Source: a virus
DNA: 64,000 bases
Direction: 5' to 3' (one strand)
IMG/VR virus record: IMGVR_UViG_3300017987_000083
Span: 1-64,000 of that record
A program made the translations under genes and the position numbers. Positions 15,236 to 23,304 of this stretch are shown piece by piece; within the stretch, counting starts at the first letter, position 1; each line of letters starts with the position of its first letter. The notes under the pieces were generated by a model. It was not told the origin of the DNA and made no database searches. It saw only the letters and a list, made by a program, of their open reading frames with translations.

Positions 15236-15266
15236 CTTGTTCGTTTCAGTTGCTAAGCAGCTAAGC

Positions 15267-16706
15267 TTAGATGATGAAATTCGCCACGCTCATGCGGGCA
15301 TAGAACTTCGATCCTTCCCTTAACAACTTTTTTCCATACCGAGTCAAGATTCCCTTACGAGGGCAGAAGCTCTCAGGATCAAGCACTACGGGTGTTTGTG
15401 TCAGTGGCACGTAGGGACAGTAGAAATATCCCGAGTCCATGTAAGAATCACCTTTGTATCCCATGAGGATTTGACCTTGTGGGAACAGAGGGTCTTTGTA
15501 GAGACGCCATCTGTTGTTGATCGTACCAACATACTGAATACCAAGACTTGAAGTGAAGGTTTCAGAAGGTGCAGGTGCGAAACCAGCAGTAGCAGTTTCG
15601 AAGATAGAAGCAACTTCAGGGCTTGTGACAAGCCAGTTACATCCGCCTCTGAGCGTCTTACGGTGAACGACGTTAGAGACTTCGACAACCTTGATGTACA
15701 GGGCTTCGTACTTCTCTTTGATAGTGTCACCGAGTGCTGTATTGAAGTCCCAAACAGCGACAGTACCGGCGTTGTTACGCAGGTCAGTCAGAACCTCACG
15801 GTCGATCTCAAGATTGATTTCCTGAGCGAGGACAGCAGTCAATTCTGCCTCTGCATCAAGGTTGTGCTGAGATCGGAGGTCTTGCTGAGCTTCATAAGAC
15901 CAGACAGCTTTGAGCTTACGGGTCTTAGCAGCAATTTCTTCAGATTCGACAACCAGATTAACTTCTGGGAGGTCTTGGTTGCATTCCATGTTGTATTCGT
16001 AAGAAACAACAGCGTGGTTTTCACCGGGATCACCGTCCCAAGTGAAGGTCATTTCGCCCGTGGTCAGGTCAATCGATCCGCTTGTAACAGCAGGAGAAGG
16101 AGCAGATCCAACGTTGGAGAAAGTGAAGGTTCCAGCTTCAGACACAACAAATGTCTGGATAGCGGTTGATCCATCATAGATGGTACCAGTGAGAGTACCA
16201 GCAAGGATAGGAGTGTGCTCAAGAGCACCGAAGGTGGAGGTTGTATCGCCACCGGCATCCGTTGTGGTAGTTTCATTCTGCACGAACTGATGCGTGTAGT
16301 AGATTTCCAAGTTTCCATCACCGGAAGCCAACTGCTGGAGTGATGTGCTGTCATCCGATGGGAATCCAGCGTTCAGATCAGCACCTCTCATGGCACCTTT
16401 GTTGCTGGAGTAGCGGAATCGCAGGTAGTACACCAAACCAGTTGGGCCGAGCAATGGTTGCACGGAAACAACTTTGTTTGCGATCAGTTGTGGGTAAATT
16501 CTTCGCACAAGCGGAATAGAAATTCGCTTGAACTGAGCGATGTCACCTGTGTCGGTCATGGTCTCATTGATGAGACGCTGGTTTTCCAGAAGCACAGCGG
16601 CTGTGGAACGTTCAAACCGATCAGAAATGCCATCCAGCATCTGAGTTCGACCCCATTTGGCTTCGATCTTAGCTGCTTCGTTTAGATATTGAGCATTTGC
16701 ATTCAT
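15267..16706 (-). CDS. Major capsid protein, T4 gp23-like
   Basis: This 479-residue protein is a clear gp23 relative. It has LLENQRLINETMTDTGDIAQ, then ISIPLVRRIYPQLIANKVVSVQPLLGPTGLVYYLRFRYS. The late core AAKTRKLKAVWS and LDAEAELTAVLAQEINLEIDREVL is also present. A Ser/Thr/Gly-rich insertion of about 90 residues in the middle corresponds to the insertion domain seen in several gp23 variants. It forms the capsid hexamers after cleavage by the gp21-like protease encoded upstream. GAGGATTC precedes the ATG, and a strong terminator follows. Confidence 0.96.
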   Translation of the reverse strand: MNANAQYLNEAAKIEAKWGRTQMLDGISDRFERSTAAVLLENQRLINETMTDTGDIAQFKRISIPLVRRIYPQLIANKVVSVQPLLGPTGLVYYLRFRYSSNKGAMRGADLNAGFPSDDSTSLQQLASGDGNLEIYYTHQFVQNETTTTDAGGDTTSTFGALEHTPILAGTLTGTIYDGSTAIQTFVVSEAGTFTFSNVGSAPSPAVTSGSIDLTTGEMTFTWDGDPGENHAVVSYEYNMECNQDLPEVNLVVESEEIAAKTRKLKAVWSYEAQQDLRSQHNLDAEAELTAVLAQEINLEIDREVLTDLRNNAGTVAVWDFNTALGDTIKEKYEALYIKVVEVSNVVHRKTLRGGCNWLVTSPEVASIFETATAGFAPAPSETFTSSLGIQYVGTINNRWRLYKDPLFPQGQILMGYKGDSYMDSGYFYCPYVPLTQTPVVLDPESFCPRKGILTRYGKKLLREGSKFYARMSVANFII

Positions 16707-16740
16707 TATTGAATCCTCTTTCGTTATTGTTTGTTAGAGT

Positions 16741-17649
16741 TTATTTCTCTTCAGGGGTTACACCTGAGAGGAAAAGAAGGTCGTTCATTTGATCATTTTC
16801 CATGAGAACGTCTTCTTTCGGTTGTTTGTTATCAGCTTGTGGATTGTTGAATTCAGAAATAATCTGATCGCCATCCGCCACTCTATGTCCACGCCCGCTT
16901 GCTTTCTTTGCACTTTCCGCTCTTTCTTTTCTTTCGGTTTTCACTGATTCAGTGATCATATTTTGCTGTTCTTTAACAGCTTCGTTCAACTTGTTGTTAT
17001 GCATAGTCAAACGAGTGTTCTTAGACTCAAGAACTCTCAGGTTAGCTTTAAGGTCATCGATTTGACGCTGTGACTCTTCCAGCTTAGCTGAGGTGACAGA
17101 AGAGTAATCTTCGTCAGAGAGTCGATCAGCGACGATATCGGTGATCTTGTCAAAAGCGACCTTATGTTCAAGAGTGCGAGGATCGTTGAGAACGTCACGC
17201 TTAGCGTGTTCATAGATTTCAGCGTTCTGCAACTGAAGGAACTGATCGACTTTATCGACCATGAAGTCCTTCATATCCTTGAGTTTATTATCAAATTCTT
17301 TGTAGAGTTCGACTTCGATGTTTTCTTTGTCGCCCTTAGCTTCTTCGATCATTTTGTAAGCTTCTTCGAACTGTTCTTCCATGTGGTTTTCAAATTCCTC
17401 ACGTTGCAGTTCCAGACGCTTCTGGAGATCGTCGATGATGGCAAAGGCTTGCTGATAACCGGCTTCACGAGATTCTTCAATCTCCTTCTTTTCGGTTTCG
17501 AGCTGCTCATAGGCTTCGTTCAACTTTGCGTTGTACTCTTCTTCGAGCTTAGCATTGGACTCTGTCATCATGTCTGCGACAGCCTTGGCAACATCTTCCA
17601 CCTGATCTTCTGGGATCAGTTTATTGAGTGCTTCTGTTAATTTATCCAT
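16741..17649 (-). CDS. Prohead scaffold/core protein, T4 gp22-like
   Basis: This 302-residue protein is almost entirely acidic/basic helix with long coiled coils (for example about residues 25-110 and 195-250). It lies exactly between the protease and the major capsid genes, the place of gp22 in T4. Scaffold proteins guide prohead assembly and are then degraded by the gp21 protease. The C-terminal 50 residues, with MENDQMNDLLFLSGV, may bind the shell. The assignment rests on position, length and composition. Confidence 0.85.
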   Translation of the reverse strand: MDKLTEALNKLIPEDQVEDVAKAVADMMTESNAKLEEEYNAKLNEAYEQLETEKKEIEESREAGYQQAFAIIDDLQKRLELQREEFENHMEEQFEEAYKMIEEAKGDKENIEVELYKEFDNKLKDMKDFMVDKVDQFLQLQNAEIYEHAKRDVLNDPRTLEHKVAFDKITDIVADRLSDEDYSSVTSAKLEESQRQIDDLKANLRVLESKNTRLTMHNNKLNEAVKEQQNMITESVKTERKERAESAKKASGRGHRVADGDQIISEFNNPQADNKQPKEDVLMENDQMNDLLFLSGVTPEEK

Positions 17650-17650
17650 G

Positions 17651-18376
17651 TTAGATTAACCCCGACTTTATGGTTTCTGTTTGAGACTTCACAATACCGC
17701 CCAAGCAAGCTATGAGTGCCTCTTTGCTCACATTATTGGTATGTATGTTTGAGTCCTCATTTTTGAGATGAGAATTATTAGATTCCGATTCTTTTTCGAT
17801 AACAATTCCCCGAGAATTGTCTTCGTGTGCTTCATTCCTTGACTTTCGTGTAGTAGTATGTGGTCCAACAACTTTTTGCTGGAAGGCAGCAAAAGTAGAA
17901 GGGTCAGCAACAGCGTCGAAGGTGATAAGTTTATAGCTTTCACCAATAACGAGGATGCCATCTTCGTTTGTTGATCCATTACCAACTCCTCTTGAGGAGA
18001 TGCCGACCTTAACACCATCATTAATGAGTGCTTGAAGCACTCTTCCATTAGGTGTACTTAGGATTTCGCCTTCTCCCATGAGTACATTTCCTTCCCACCA
18101 TAATCTTGTGATAACGTGGGAAGCATCAGCAAAGTGAATAATACTATCTGAAGGGTGATCAAGTTCACCCAGCAGGCGTCGTTCAGCAATTGCTTCCTGT
18201 AAACGTTGCATGTTTTCATCCAAGACGTTGTATGGATACATGCGTTTGTTTTTGTTAACTGCTTCGGCTTCTTGAAATTTACCTCGGAACCTTACTCGTC
18301 CTGAATCACCAGCACTTTCGCAAAGTTCCAAGTTAAATCCTGAATCGTTACAGCTATCAATGAACATAGATTCCAT
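17651..18376 (-). CDS. Prohead core protease, T4 gp21-like
   Basis: This 241-residue protein has the conserved RRLLGELDHP segment (catalytic His region) and GVKVGISSRGVG with the catalytic Ser. ESYKLITFDAVADPS follows, as in the T4 gp21 / S80 prohead protease family. It processes scaffold and capsid proteins after LxE or IxE-type sites during head maturation. The last 80 residues are Asn/Ser-rich and may be a removable tail. GGAGCAGC precedes the ATG. It sits in the usual 21-22-23 gene order. Confidence 0.93.
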   Translation of the reverse strand: MESMFIDSCNDSGFNLELCESAGDSGRVRFRGKFQEAEAVNKNKRMYPYNVLDENMQRLQEAIAERRLLGELDHPSDSIIHFADASHVITRLWWEGNVLMGEGEILSTPNGRVLQALINDGVKVGISSRGVGNGSTNEDGILVIGESYKLITFDAVADPSTFAAFQQKVVGPHTTTRKSRNEAHEDNSRGIVIEKESESNNSHLKNEDSNIHTNNVSKEALIACLGGIVKSQTETIKSGLI

Positions 18377-18389
18377 TATTTGCTGCTCC

Positions 18390-20246
18390 TTACTTGTTGA
18401 CTACGAGGTCTTTGTTGTCGATGGTTGCCTTGTGGCCCTTGCCACCGACGCCACCTGCTTCTTTAGGAACATATGGGTTTTGCAGTGCTGGCCATGTGTC
18501 AGAAGACTGCCATGATCCGTGGTGCTGTCCAAATGTGTCCTTATCAACGCCCTTTTCTCCCTTCATGGTGTAATCACCGAATGGAGAAGGAACGTAAGGG
18601 TTTTTCAAGCTTGGGAACGTTTCTTTAGAAGTGTTACCCCAGCTTCTGCCTCTCATTTCATCAGCGTGGCTACCTTTGTAGTTCATGCTGTCCTGTCCGA
18701 TGGCTGGTGCAGCGTCACCCCAGTTTCCTGAGAAGTCACTCGAAGGTTTGTAAGAGTGCTTAGCTTTCTTAGCCATATCTGGGTGATCTCCACTCACGGT
18801 AACGTGAGCATTGTTAGAGACGCTCCAGACGCCTGTTTCCAGATTGGTTTCTACAAGGCTCTTAGACCAAGAAGCAACCTCTTCAGCCAATTCAAGTTCT
18901 GGCTTAGCTTGGTTATTGAGAACAGCAGCGAGATCATTAAGATAGCTTGCCGTTTCGTTCTTGAGAGCGGTATCGCCACGTCGGTCAGCTTTCTTGTAAA
19001 TCTTCTCAAGAGACTCATAGAGATCAGAGAAGACTTTTCTTTCCAGACCGAATCTTTCATCGATAGCTGGGTAGAAGCTTTCAACAACGTGCTGGAAGTA
19101 CAGGTAGTGATCAGCATTATCTTCTTCCAACTTAGGAGCAGAAGCCAAATGCAGAATTTGTTGTACTCGTTCTGTGTGAGCATCATGTGCGGTTCTCAGA
19201 ATGCCTTCGGCCATGAAGGCACATGTGTTATCGTCATAGTTCTTTTCACCAGCGATTCTAAGAGATTCGCCAATAATTTTTGCCAGTTCAGTTTGAGTGA
19301 CATAAAGAACATTTGGAAATGCTCCGACAATATTTTCGAGGACTTCTTGCAGTGCCTCATTATCAGAAACATTATTTTGTCGTTTGAGATCAACACAAGC
19401 TCGACAGAAGTTTTGGTTCTCACAGAGCGAAGAAGCACCATCACGCAGAACTTTGACGTTATGGTTCAGGGCCTTCCAGTTGAAGTTCAGGACTTTGCCT
19501 TCGTTTCGAACTTTTCTTGTAGGAACTTTAAGTTGTGTAACATTTCCATTTTCATCAGTTTTGGAAACTGATTCAGCCAGAGCTGGTCCAAGTCTCATGT
19601 ACTGAACGTAATCGAGAACATTTTCAGCTACTGTGTAGCATTCAGCGATTTCATTGCCAGCAGCTTTTTCACGACGGATAAGAGCATCTTTCTTATCATC
19701 GTCTTGTTTTTCCTGACTTGGTGATTTTTTATCTTTGTTATGTTCTTCTTCAGATTTCTCTGAGAAGGTTTTGTGATCATGACTGAATGTGTCATCATCT
19801 TTTTTGGGCTCATGATCGATAGCTTTGTATCCGCCCTTTTTGCTATCGGGAACAATTCGCTTTGTTGCTTCCTGCCAATTGAACAGCCCCATGTAGTTTT
19901 CGAGCAGGGATGTTGCTTTGGTGGTATTGTCAACAAGCAAAGCGTCGATCATTTCCGACAGAGTTGACTTCATTTTGTTCTTCTTAGAATCATGATCGAC
20001 GATCAGTTCTTCAATTCCTGAAAAAGTGATATCGTCGTCTTTGACTTCGTATCCTGCGTGAACGTAGGTGCCATCGAGTGTTTCGAACAGTGCCGTTGAT
20101 TCATTGAAGCAACGAAGCTTGAGATGGTCTTTTTGTAATGCTTTTGACAGAAGTTCTTCTGCTTCTCGAAGTTCAACTTCAGAGTTCGTAATAGAACCTT
20201 TAGTGATCGAGTCGAAGTCTTCCTGCTTGATGAGATGTCGCCTCAT
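18390..20246 (-). CDS. Large head-associated protein of unknown type
   Basis: This 618-residue protein lies immediately upstream of the protease, where T4 has the core proteins gp67/gp68. The N-terminal 100 residues are mixed alpha/beta. A Lys/Asp/Ser-rich low-complexity linker (about 150-190) follows, then a long helical region. The C-terminal 120 residues contain repeated short motifs of the type WPALQNPYVP / FPSLKNPYVP. It is probably a capsid-core or virion-internal protein. No homologue could be named. GAGGAG precedes the ATG by 9 bases. Confidence 0.75.
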   Translation of the reverse strand: MRRHLIKQEDFDSITKGSITNSEVELREAEELLSKALQKDHLKLRCFNESTALFETLDGTYVHAGYEVKDDDITFSGIEELIVDHDSKKNKMKSTLSEMIDALLVDNTTKATSLLENYMGLFNWQEATKRIVPDSKKGGYKAIDHEPKKDDDTFSHDHKTFSEKSEEEHNKDKKSPSQEKQDDDKKDALIRREKAAGNEIAECYTVAENVLDYVQYMRLGPALAESVSKTDENGNVTQLKVPTRKVRNEGKVLNFNWKALNHNVKVLRDGASSLCENQNFCRACVDLKRQNNVSDNEALQEVLENIVGAFPNVLYVTQTELAKIIGESLRIAGEKNYDDNTCAFMAEGILRTAHDAHTERVQQILHLASAPKLEEDNADHYLYFQHVVESFYPAIDERFGLERKVFSDLYESLEKIYKKADRRGDTALKNETASYLNDLAAVLNNQAKPELELAEEVASWSKSLVETNLETGVWSVSNNAHVTVSGDHPDMAKKAKHSYKPSSDFSGNWGDAAPAIGQDSMNYKGSHADEMRGRSWGNTSKETFPSLKNPYVPSPFGDYTMKGEKGVDKDTFGQHHGSWQSSDTWPALQNPYVPKEAGGVGGKGHKATIDNKDLVVNK

Positions 20247-20314
20247 ATTTATAAACTCCTCAACTTAGATTGGTCGCTTCCAAAGTGTTAGGCACGTTTT
20301 TGTTCCAACTTAGC

Positions 20315-20341
20315 ATAAATAGCCAGTGCCTACTTATTTAT
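20315..20341. promoter_or_regulatory. Divergent late-promoter-like octamers
   Basis: ATAAATAG on the plus strand (20315-20322) and ATAAATAA on the minus strand (20334-20341) resemble the T4 late promoter core TATAAATA. They lie between the divergent genes at 20246 (minus) and 20388 (plus), each facing the right gene. The role is inferred from position and similarity only. Confidence 0.4.
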
Positions 20342-20387
20342 ATGGTATGCACCAAGCTCTAATTTTTGATAAGGAAACAGGTTTATA

Positions 20388-20741
20388 ATGCGGACATTTG
20401 CAGCTTACGCCCAAGAACGAGGTCTTAGAGAAGACATTGACGACATCCAAAACCCTGCTGATGGCTTCAAGCTTAATAGGGATGAAGACATGGGACAGGA
20501 TTATGACCATACTTTGACCGAGCTTATCAAAGCGGTTATGACTAAGTATGAACAGGAAACTATGCAGTTTTTACACGGTATTGCAGACCGTGGAGATCAG
20601 GAGGTTGCTGATCTTCTTAGAAAGCTTGACAAAGAGCACAAGCCATCTGAGCTTGAAGAGCCTCGGCACCCCACAGATATAGACAATGAGGTTATTCCAC
20701 CTATTGCTGACACGGGTCATTCTGAAACAGGCGGGGACTAA
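20388..20741 (+). CDS. Hypothetical protein with leader-like N-terminus
   Basis: This 117-residue acidic protein starts MRTFAAYAQERG, similar to other short leaders in this window. The middle helix (DYDHTLTELIKAVMTKYEQE, then QFLHGIADRGDQEVADLLRKL) is amphipathic. The C-terminus is acidic and disordered. AAGGAAACAGG precedes the start. It stands alone on the plus strand among head genes; it may be a packaged or accessory head protein. Confidence 0.65.
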   Translation: MRTFAAYAQERGLREDIDDIQNPADGFKLNRDEDMGQDYDHTLTELIKAVMTKYEQETMQFLHGIADRGDQEVADLLRKLDKEHKPSELEEPRHPTDIDNEVIPPIADTGHSETGGD

Positions 20742-21404
20742 TTAGAAAATTTTAGGGCTTGGTGGCGAAAGAATGTGTTTTGCATTCAAATTCAGAGTTT
20801 GAATTAGAAATTCTTGGTTTTGCATAATGAGTTCTGGCTGATAAATCATTGATCCACCAATACGTGGATCGTGTCCAAAGCCCAATTGAGCAATTTTTGG
20901 ATCACATCCTATGAACAGGCAATTTTGGCATCCTGTGAACCACAACATGTAAATTGTGGTTGTTATTGTCCCAAAGCCAGTTGCTATTCGATTACGCTTA
21001 ATGACTTCATCTTTGTCTAACAACCAGTCATATTTTTCGAAGAACCATGGTTCCAGCTTATTGTGAACCTGTGCATCTACTGTGACAGCCTTACCTTTGG
21101 GTCTATGTTTGGCTATCATAATATCTTGGTAATCAGGTCCGGTATCATCCAAAAATTGTGCTTGAACATAGATTGTTACAGGATCAACCTCTTGAAATTG
21201 AGGTCTCATGCCCAAATGATGTGAAAAGAAGAGCTTATGGGGACTTGGGCAAAGATGTTCATATTGAACGGTATCGTTAATGAAAAAGATTGGATCATTG
21301 ATATCTTTGATGTCTTTTTCGTAATCAAACAGGGTTGGTCCGCTTCCTAAGACGTAAACTGTATCTGATGTGAATTTGTTTTTGAGATCATTTAATGTCA
21401 GCAC
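20742..21404 (-). CDS. DUF115/GT42-like glycosyltransferase candidate
   Basis: This 220-residue protein starts with a strand followed by VYVLGSGPTLFDYEKDI, the G-[NS]-G-P-[ST]-L nucleotide-binding motif of DUF115 (Maf-like) and GT42 sialyltransferases. A later RIATGFGTITTTIYMLWFTG and CLFIGCDP match the second half of that fold. Known relatives transfer CMP-activated nonulosonic acids or act on pterins. It overlaps the CMP-sugar synthetase gene upstream by 7 bases, strongly suggesting that the two work together. GTG start; no strong ribosome binding site. Confidence 0.7.
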   Translation of the reverse strand: MLTLNDLKNKFTSDTVYVLGSGPTLFDYEKDIKDINDPIFFINDTVQYEHLCPSPHKLFFSHHLGMRPQFQEVDPVTIYVQAQFLDDTGPDYQDIMIAKHRPKGKAVTVDAQVHNKLEPWFFEKYDWLLDKDEVIKRNRIATGFGTITTTIYMLWFTGCQNCLFIGCDPKIAQLGFGHDPRIGGSMIYQPELIMQNQEFLIQTLNLNAKHILSPPSPKIF

Positions 21405-22129
21405 GGCAATTCTGGTATCATTGACGATACAAATTCCTCATAGTCATCTGGGGTGTCAACGCCTTTTGTTGCATTTTTGGTTTCAACCATTGTGATTTGA
21501 AATCCCTGATCCAAAAATTGGAGTTGTTCGAGATCTTCACTTTTCATAGGAGAATTCCATTCTTGATCTCTCATTTGAAGATAGAATCGAATCATAGTCA
21601 GACTTAGGCTGTACACGCCAATGTGATATAACAATTCTTCTGAGTTGTGAGGAATTGGTTGGCGGCTAAAGTAAAGAGCATGCCCAAGACTATTCACGAC
21701 AACTTTAACGAGGCTTTCATTTGATTTTTCTGCTGAACCTCGATAATAGAGAGATGCCATTAAAGGTTCATCGGGCATGAATGATGCAGTGTTGATGATG
21801 TTATGGATATCAACTGGGTTTACGCAGGGCCATTCTCCTTGAACATTTGTAACAGTGTCACAATCATCCAGTTTGGATGCCGCTAAGACAACACGGTCAG
21901 TGCCGGATTTGGTAGGCCGTTCATCATAATCTACCTTTGCCCCAAAGTTTTCGCAGGCTTCTTTAATTTTTTTATTATTGGTAGCGATGATAATTTCTTC
22001 GACGTGTGGAATCTTTTTGCAATTTTCCCACGTGTGTTGAATCAATGGTTTCCCGGTTTCATCCAAAAGCAGTTTACCCGGAAGTCGAGTGCTTTCCATA
22101 ATAGCTGGAATCACAACGTAATTAGCCAT
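21398..22129 (-). CDS. kdsB: CMP-Kdo synthetase-like cytidylyltransferase
   Basis: This 243-residue protein contains VIPAIMESTRLPGKLLLDETGKPLI (CTP-binding loop), PTKSGTDRV and VTNVQGEWP. YHIGVYSLSL follows, together with GVDTPDDYE near the end. These are the ordered motifs of KdsB, which activates Kdo or a related acid sugar to its CMP form. The usual NVQGDEP is changed to NVQGEWP, which may alter metal or substrate binding. It is directly coupled to the DUF115-like gene. A Kdo-like or 8-amino-Kdo substrate is possible. Confidence 0.88.
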   Translation of the reverse strand: MANYVVIPAIMESTRLPGKLLLDETGKPLIQHTWENCKKIPHVEEIIIATNNKKIKEACENFGAKVDYDERPTKSGTDRVVLAASKLDDCDTVTNVQGEWPCVNPVDIHNIINTASFMPDEPLMASLYYRGSAEKSNESLVKVVVNSLGHALYFSRQPIPHNSEELLYHIGVYSLSLTMIRFYLQMRDQEWNSPMKSEDLEQLQFLDQGFQITMVETKNATKGVDTPDDYEEFVSSMIPELPC

Positions 22130-22130
22130 T

Positions 22131-22388
22131 TCAATCTCTTTCAGCTAAGCGATTTATTTTGAGGTCATGATATAAATCAGTTCCTCCAGACACAACACTT
22201 TTTACTTGAAGAGCTTCTTTTTGTCCACCCAAACCTAATTCTTCTAAGATAGCTGCAATGTCTCTGGCTTTCATTTGAGCAAGAGTTTCATTATCCAGAC
22301 CTTTCCCATAATTCAAATGGTTAAGGATTCTTCTTAGTTCATCAAATTCACGCTGTCTATTTTCGCAGTATTCCTGAAAAGATTGCAT
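22131..22388 (-). CDS. Hypothetical protein with leader-like N-terminus
   Basis: This 85-residue protein begins MQSFQEYCENRQREF, again resembling the short [FL]-x-[EK]-[YWF] leaders in this phage. The rest is helical (DELRRILNHLNYGKGL) with a C-terminal LQVKSVVSGGTDLYHDL. I chose the second ATG (22388) because GGAG is then 5 bases away. It is coupled to its neighbours on both sides. Function unknown. Confidence 0.62.
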   Translation of the reverse strand: MQSFQEYCENRQREFDELRRILNHLNYGKGLDNETLAQMKARDIAAILEELGLGGQKEALQVKSVVSGGTDLYHDLKINRLAERD

Positions 22389-23251
22389 CATATCTCCGTC
22401 TTTGAGAAAATCTCGTCAAGCTTATTTAGAAGTGCTTTGTAATCTTCACAATCAAAAACTTCAGTCGCACAATTTCCTATACCATCTTCCGTGTAAAGTT
22501 GAGTGCATCCAACCTTAGTTGCTTTGGAGATTACCTTTTGTTCGTCTTCCTTTTTGCACTTCCATTTTTTGACAACAGATGCATTCGGGCAAATACATCT
22601 ATGTTGCTTCATTCTGTTTTCTACATTTCTTGCGAACCCTAACTTAACACGATTTTTATTGAATTCAGGAATTGGATGTACCATGTAGAAAAATCCATCA
22701 GACTGTTCACACATAAGATATTTCTTTAATTTCTTGGCATCTTTTATAACCAACGCCTTTTTGTTTCGTCCACCAACCTCTGATCTTGTTTCTACAAATT
22801 CACATTTGTTTCTTTTGGCCCATCGTTTAACCAAATTCCAGTTGGTATTGTATTGATCGATTATCTCGGTTACAGGGACGCAATTCTTTTGCAACAAACT
22901 ATCGCTGAATTTTTTAGCATCTTTGATAGACATTGCTTGGGTAGGTGGGTGTTTAGAGTTACGAATTGTTTTTGTTTTTATGTCGTTTTTATCAATCCAT
23001 AATCTAACAGTTTTTCTGTCTACATTATTTGTTTTAGCTATGTCTGGAACAGTTACCATATTTTTTGGTAAAGATGTCACATCTTTCCAATGATACTCAA
23101 ATTTGCAGGATTCATCAATAGACATAGCTTGCACTAATTTTCCATTGCCTGCTTTAACTTTTTGAGTTTGGATTTTGTGTTTTTTAACCCATCTTCTTAC
23201 AGTTAATGGATCGCAGTTGCATTTTCTTGCTAAGTCGAGTATTGTTATCAT
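22388..23251 (-). CDS. Homing-type nuclease: HTH repeats plus T5orf172 domain
   Basis: This protein has 287 residues. Three helix-turn-helix units (near residues 2-25, 65-95 and 130-155) each contain a [DN]-x-x-T-V-[RK]-x-W pattern and are separated by about 60 residues. The C-terminal 95 residues start GFFYMVHPIPEFNKNRVKLG, with an R...H segment, matching the T5orf172 (GIY-YIG-related) nuclease domain. This is typical of a free-standing homing endonuclease that recognises long DNA sites. It lies next to the portal gene, which carries an intein. AAGGAG precedes the ATG. Confidence 0.75.
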   Translation of the reverse strand: MITILDLARKCNCDPLTVRRWVKKHKIQTQKVKAGNGKLVQAMSIDESCKFEYHWKDVTSLPKNMVTVPDIAKTNNVDRKTVRLWIDKNDIKTKTIRNSKHPPTQAMSIKDAKKFSDSLLQKNCVPVTEIIDQYNTNWNLVKRWAKRNKCEFVETRSEVGGRNKKALVIKDAKKLKKYLMCEQSDGFFYMVHPIPEFNKNRVKLGFARNVENRMKQHRCICPNASVVKKWKCKKEDEQKVISKATKVGCTQLYTEDGIGNCATEVFDCEDYKALLNKLDEIFSKTEI

Positions 23252-23304
23252 AGGTTCTCCTTAACTTATGATAGCGTGCTGTGTATATTTTTTCCTACTC
23301 GTCT

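Noticed and set aside
17164-17640. 158-residue plus-strand Phe/Val-rich frame
   Set aside because: It is the mirror of the Glu/Lys-rich scaffold gene (GAA/TTC) with no start signals.
18756-19571. 271-residue plus-strand frame opposite the 618-residue head protein
   Set aside because: It lies wholly inside a real minus-strand gene, has no ribosome binding site and its hydrophobic composition is what the reverse of acidic/helical codons gives.
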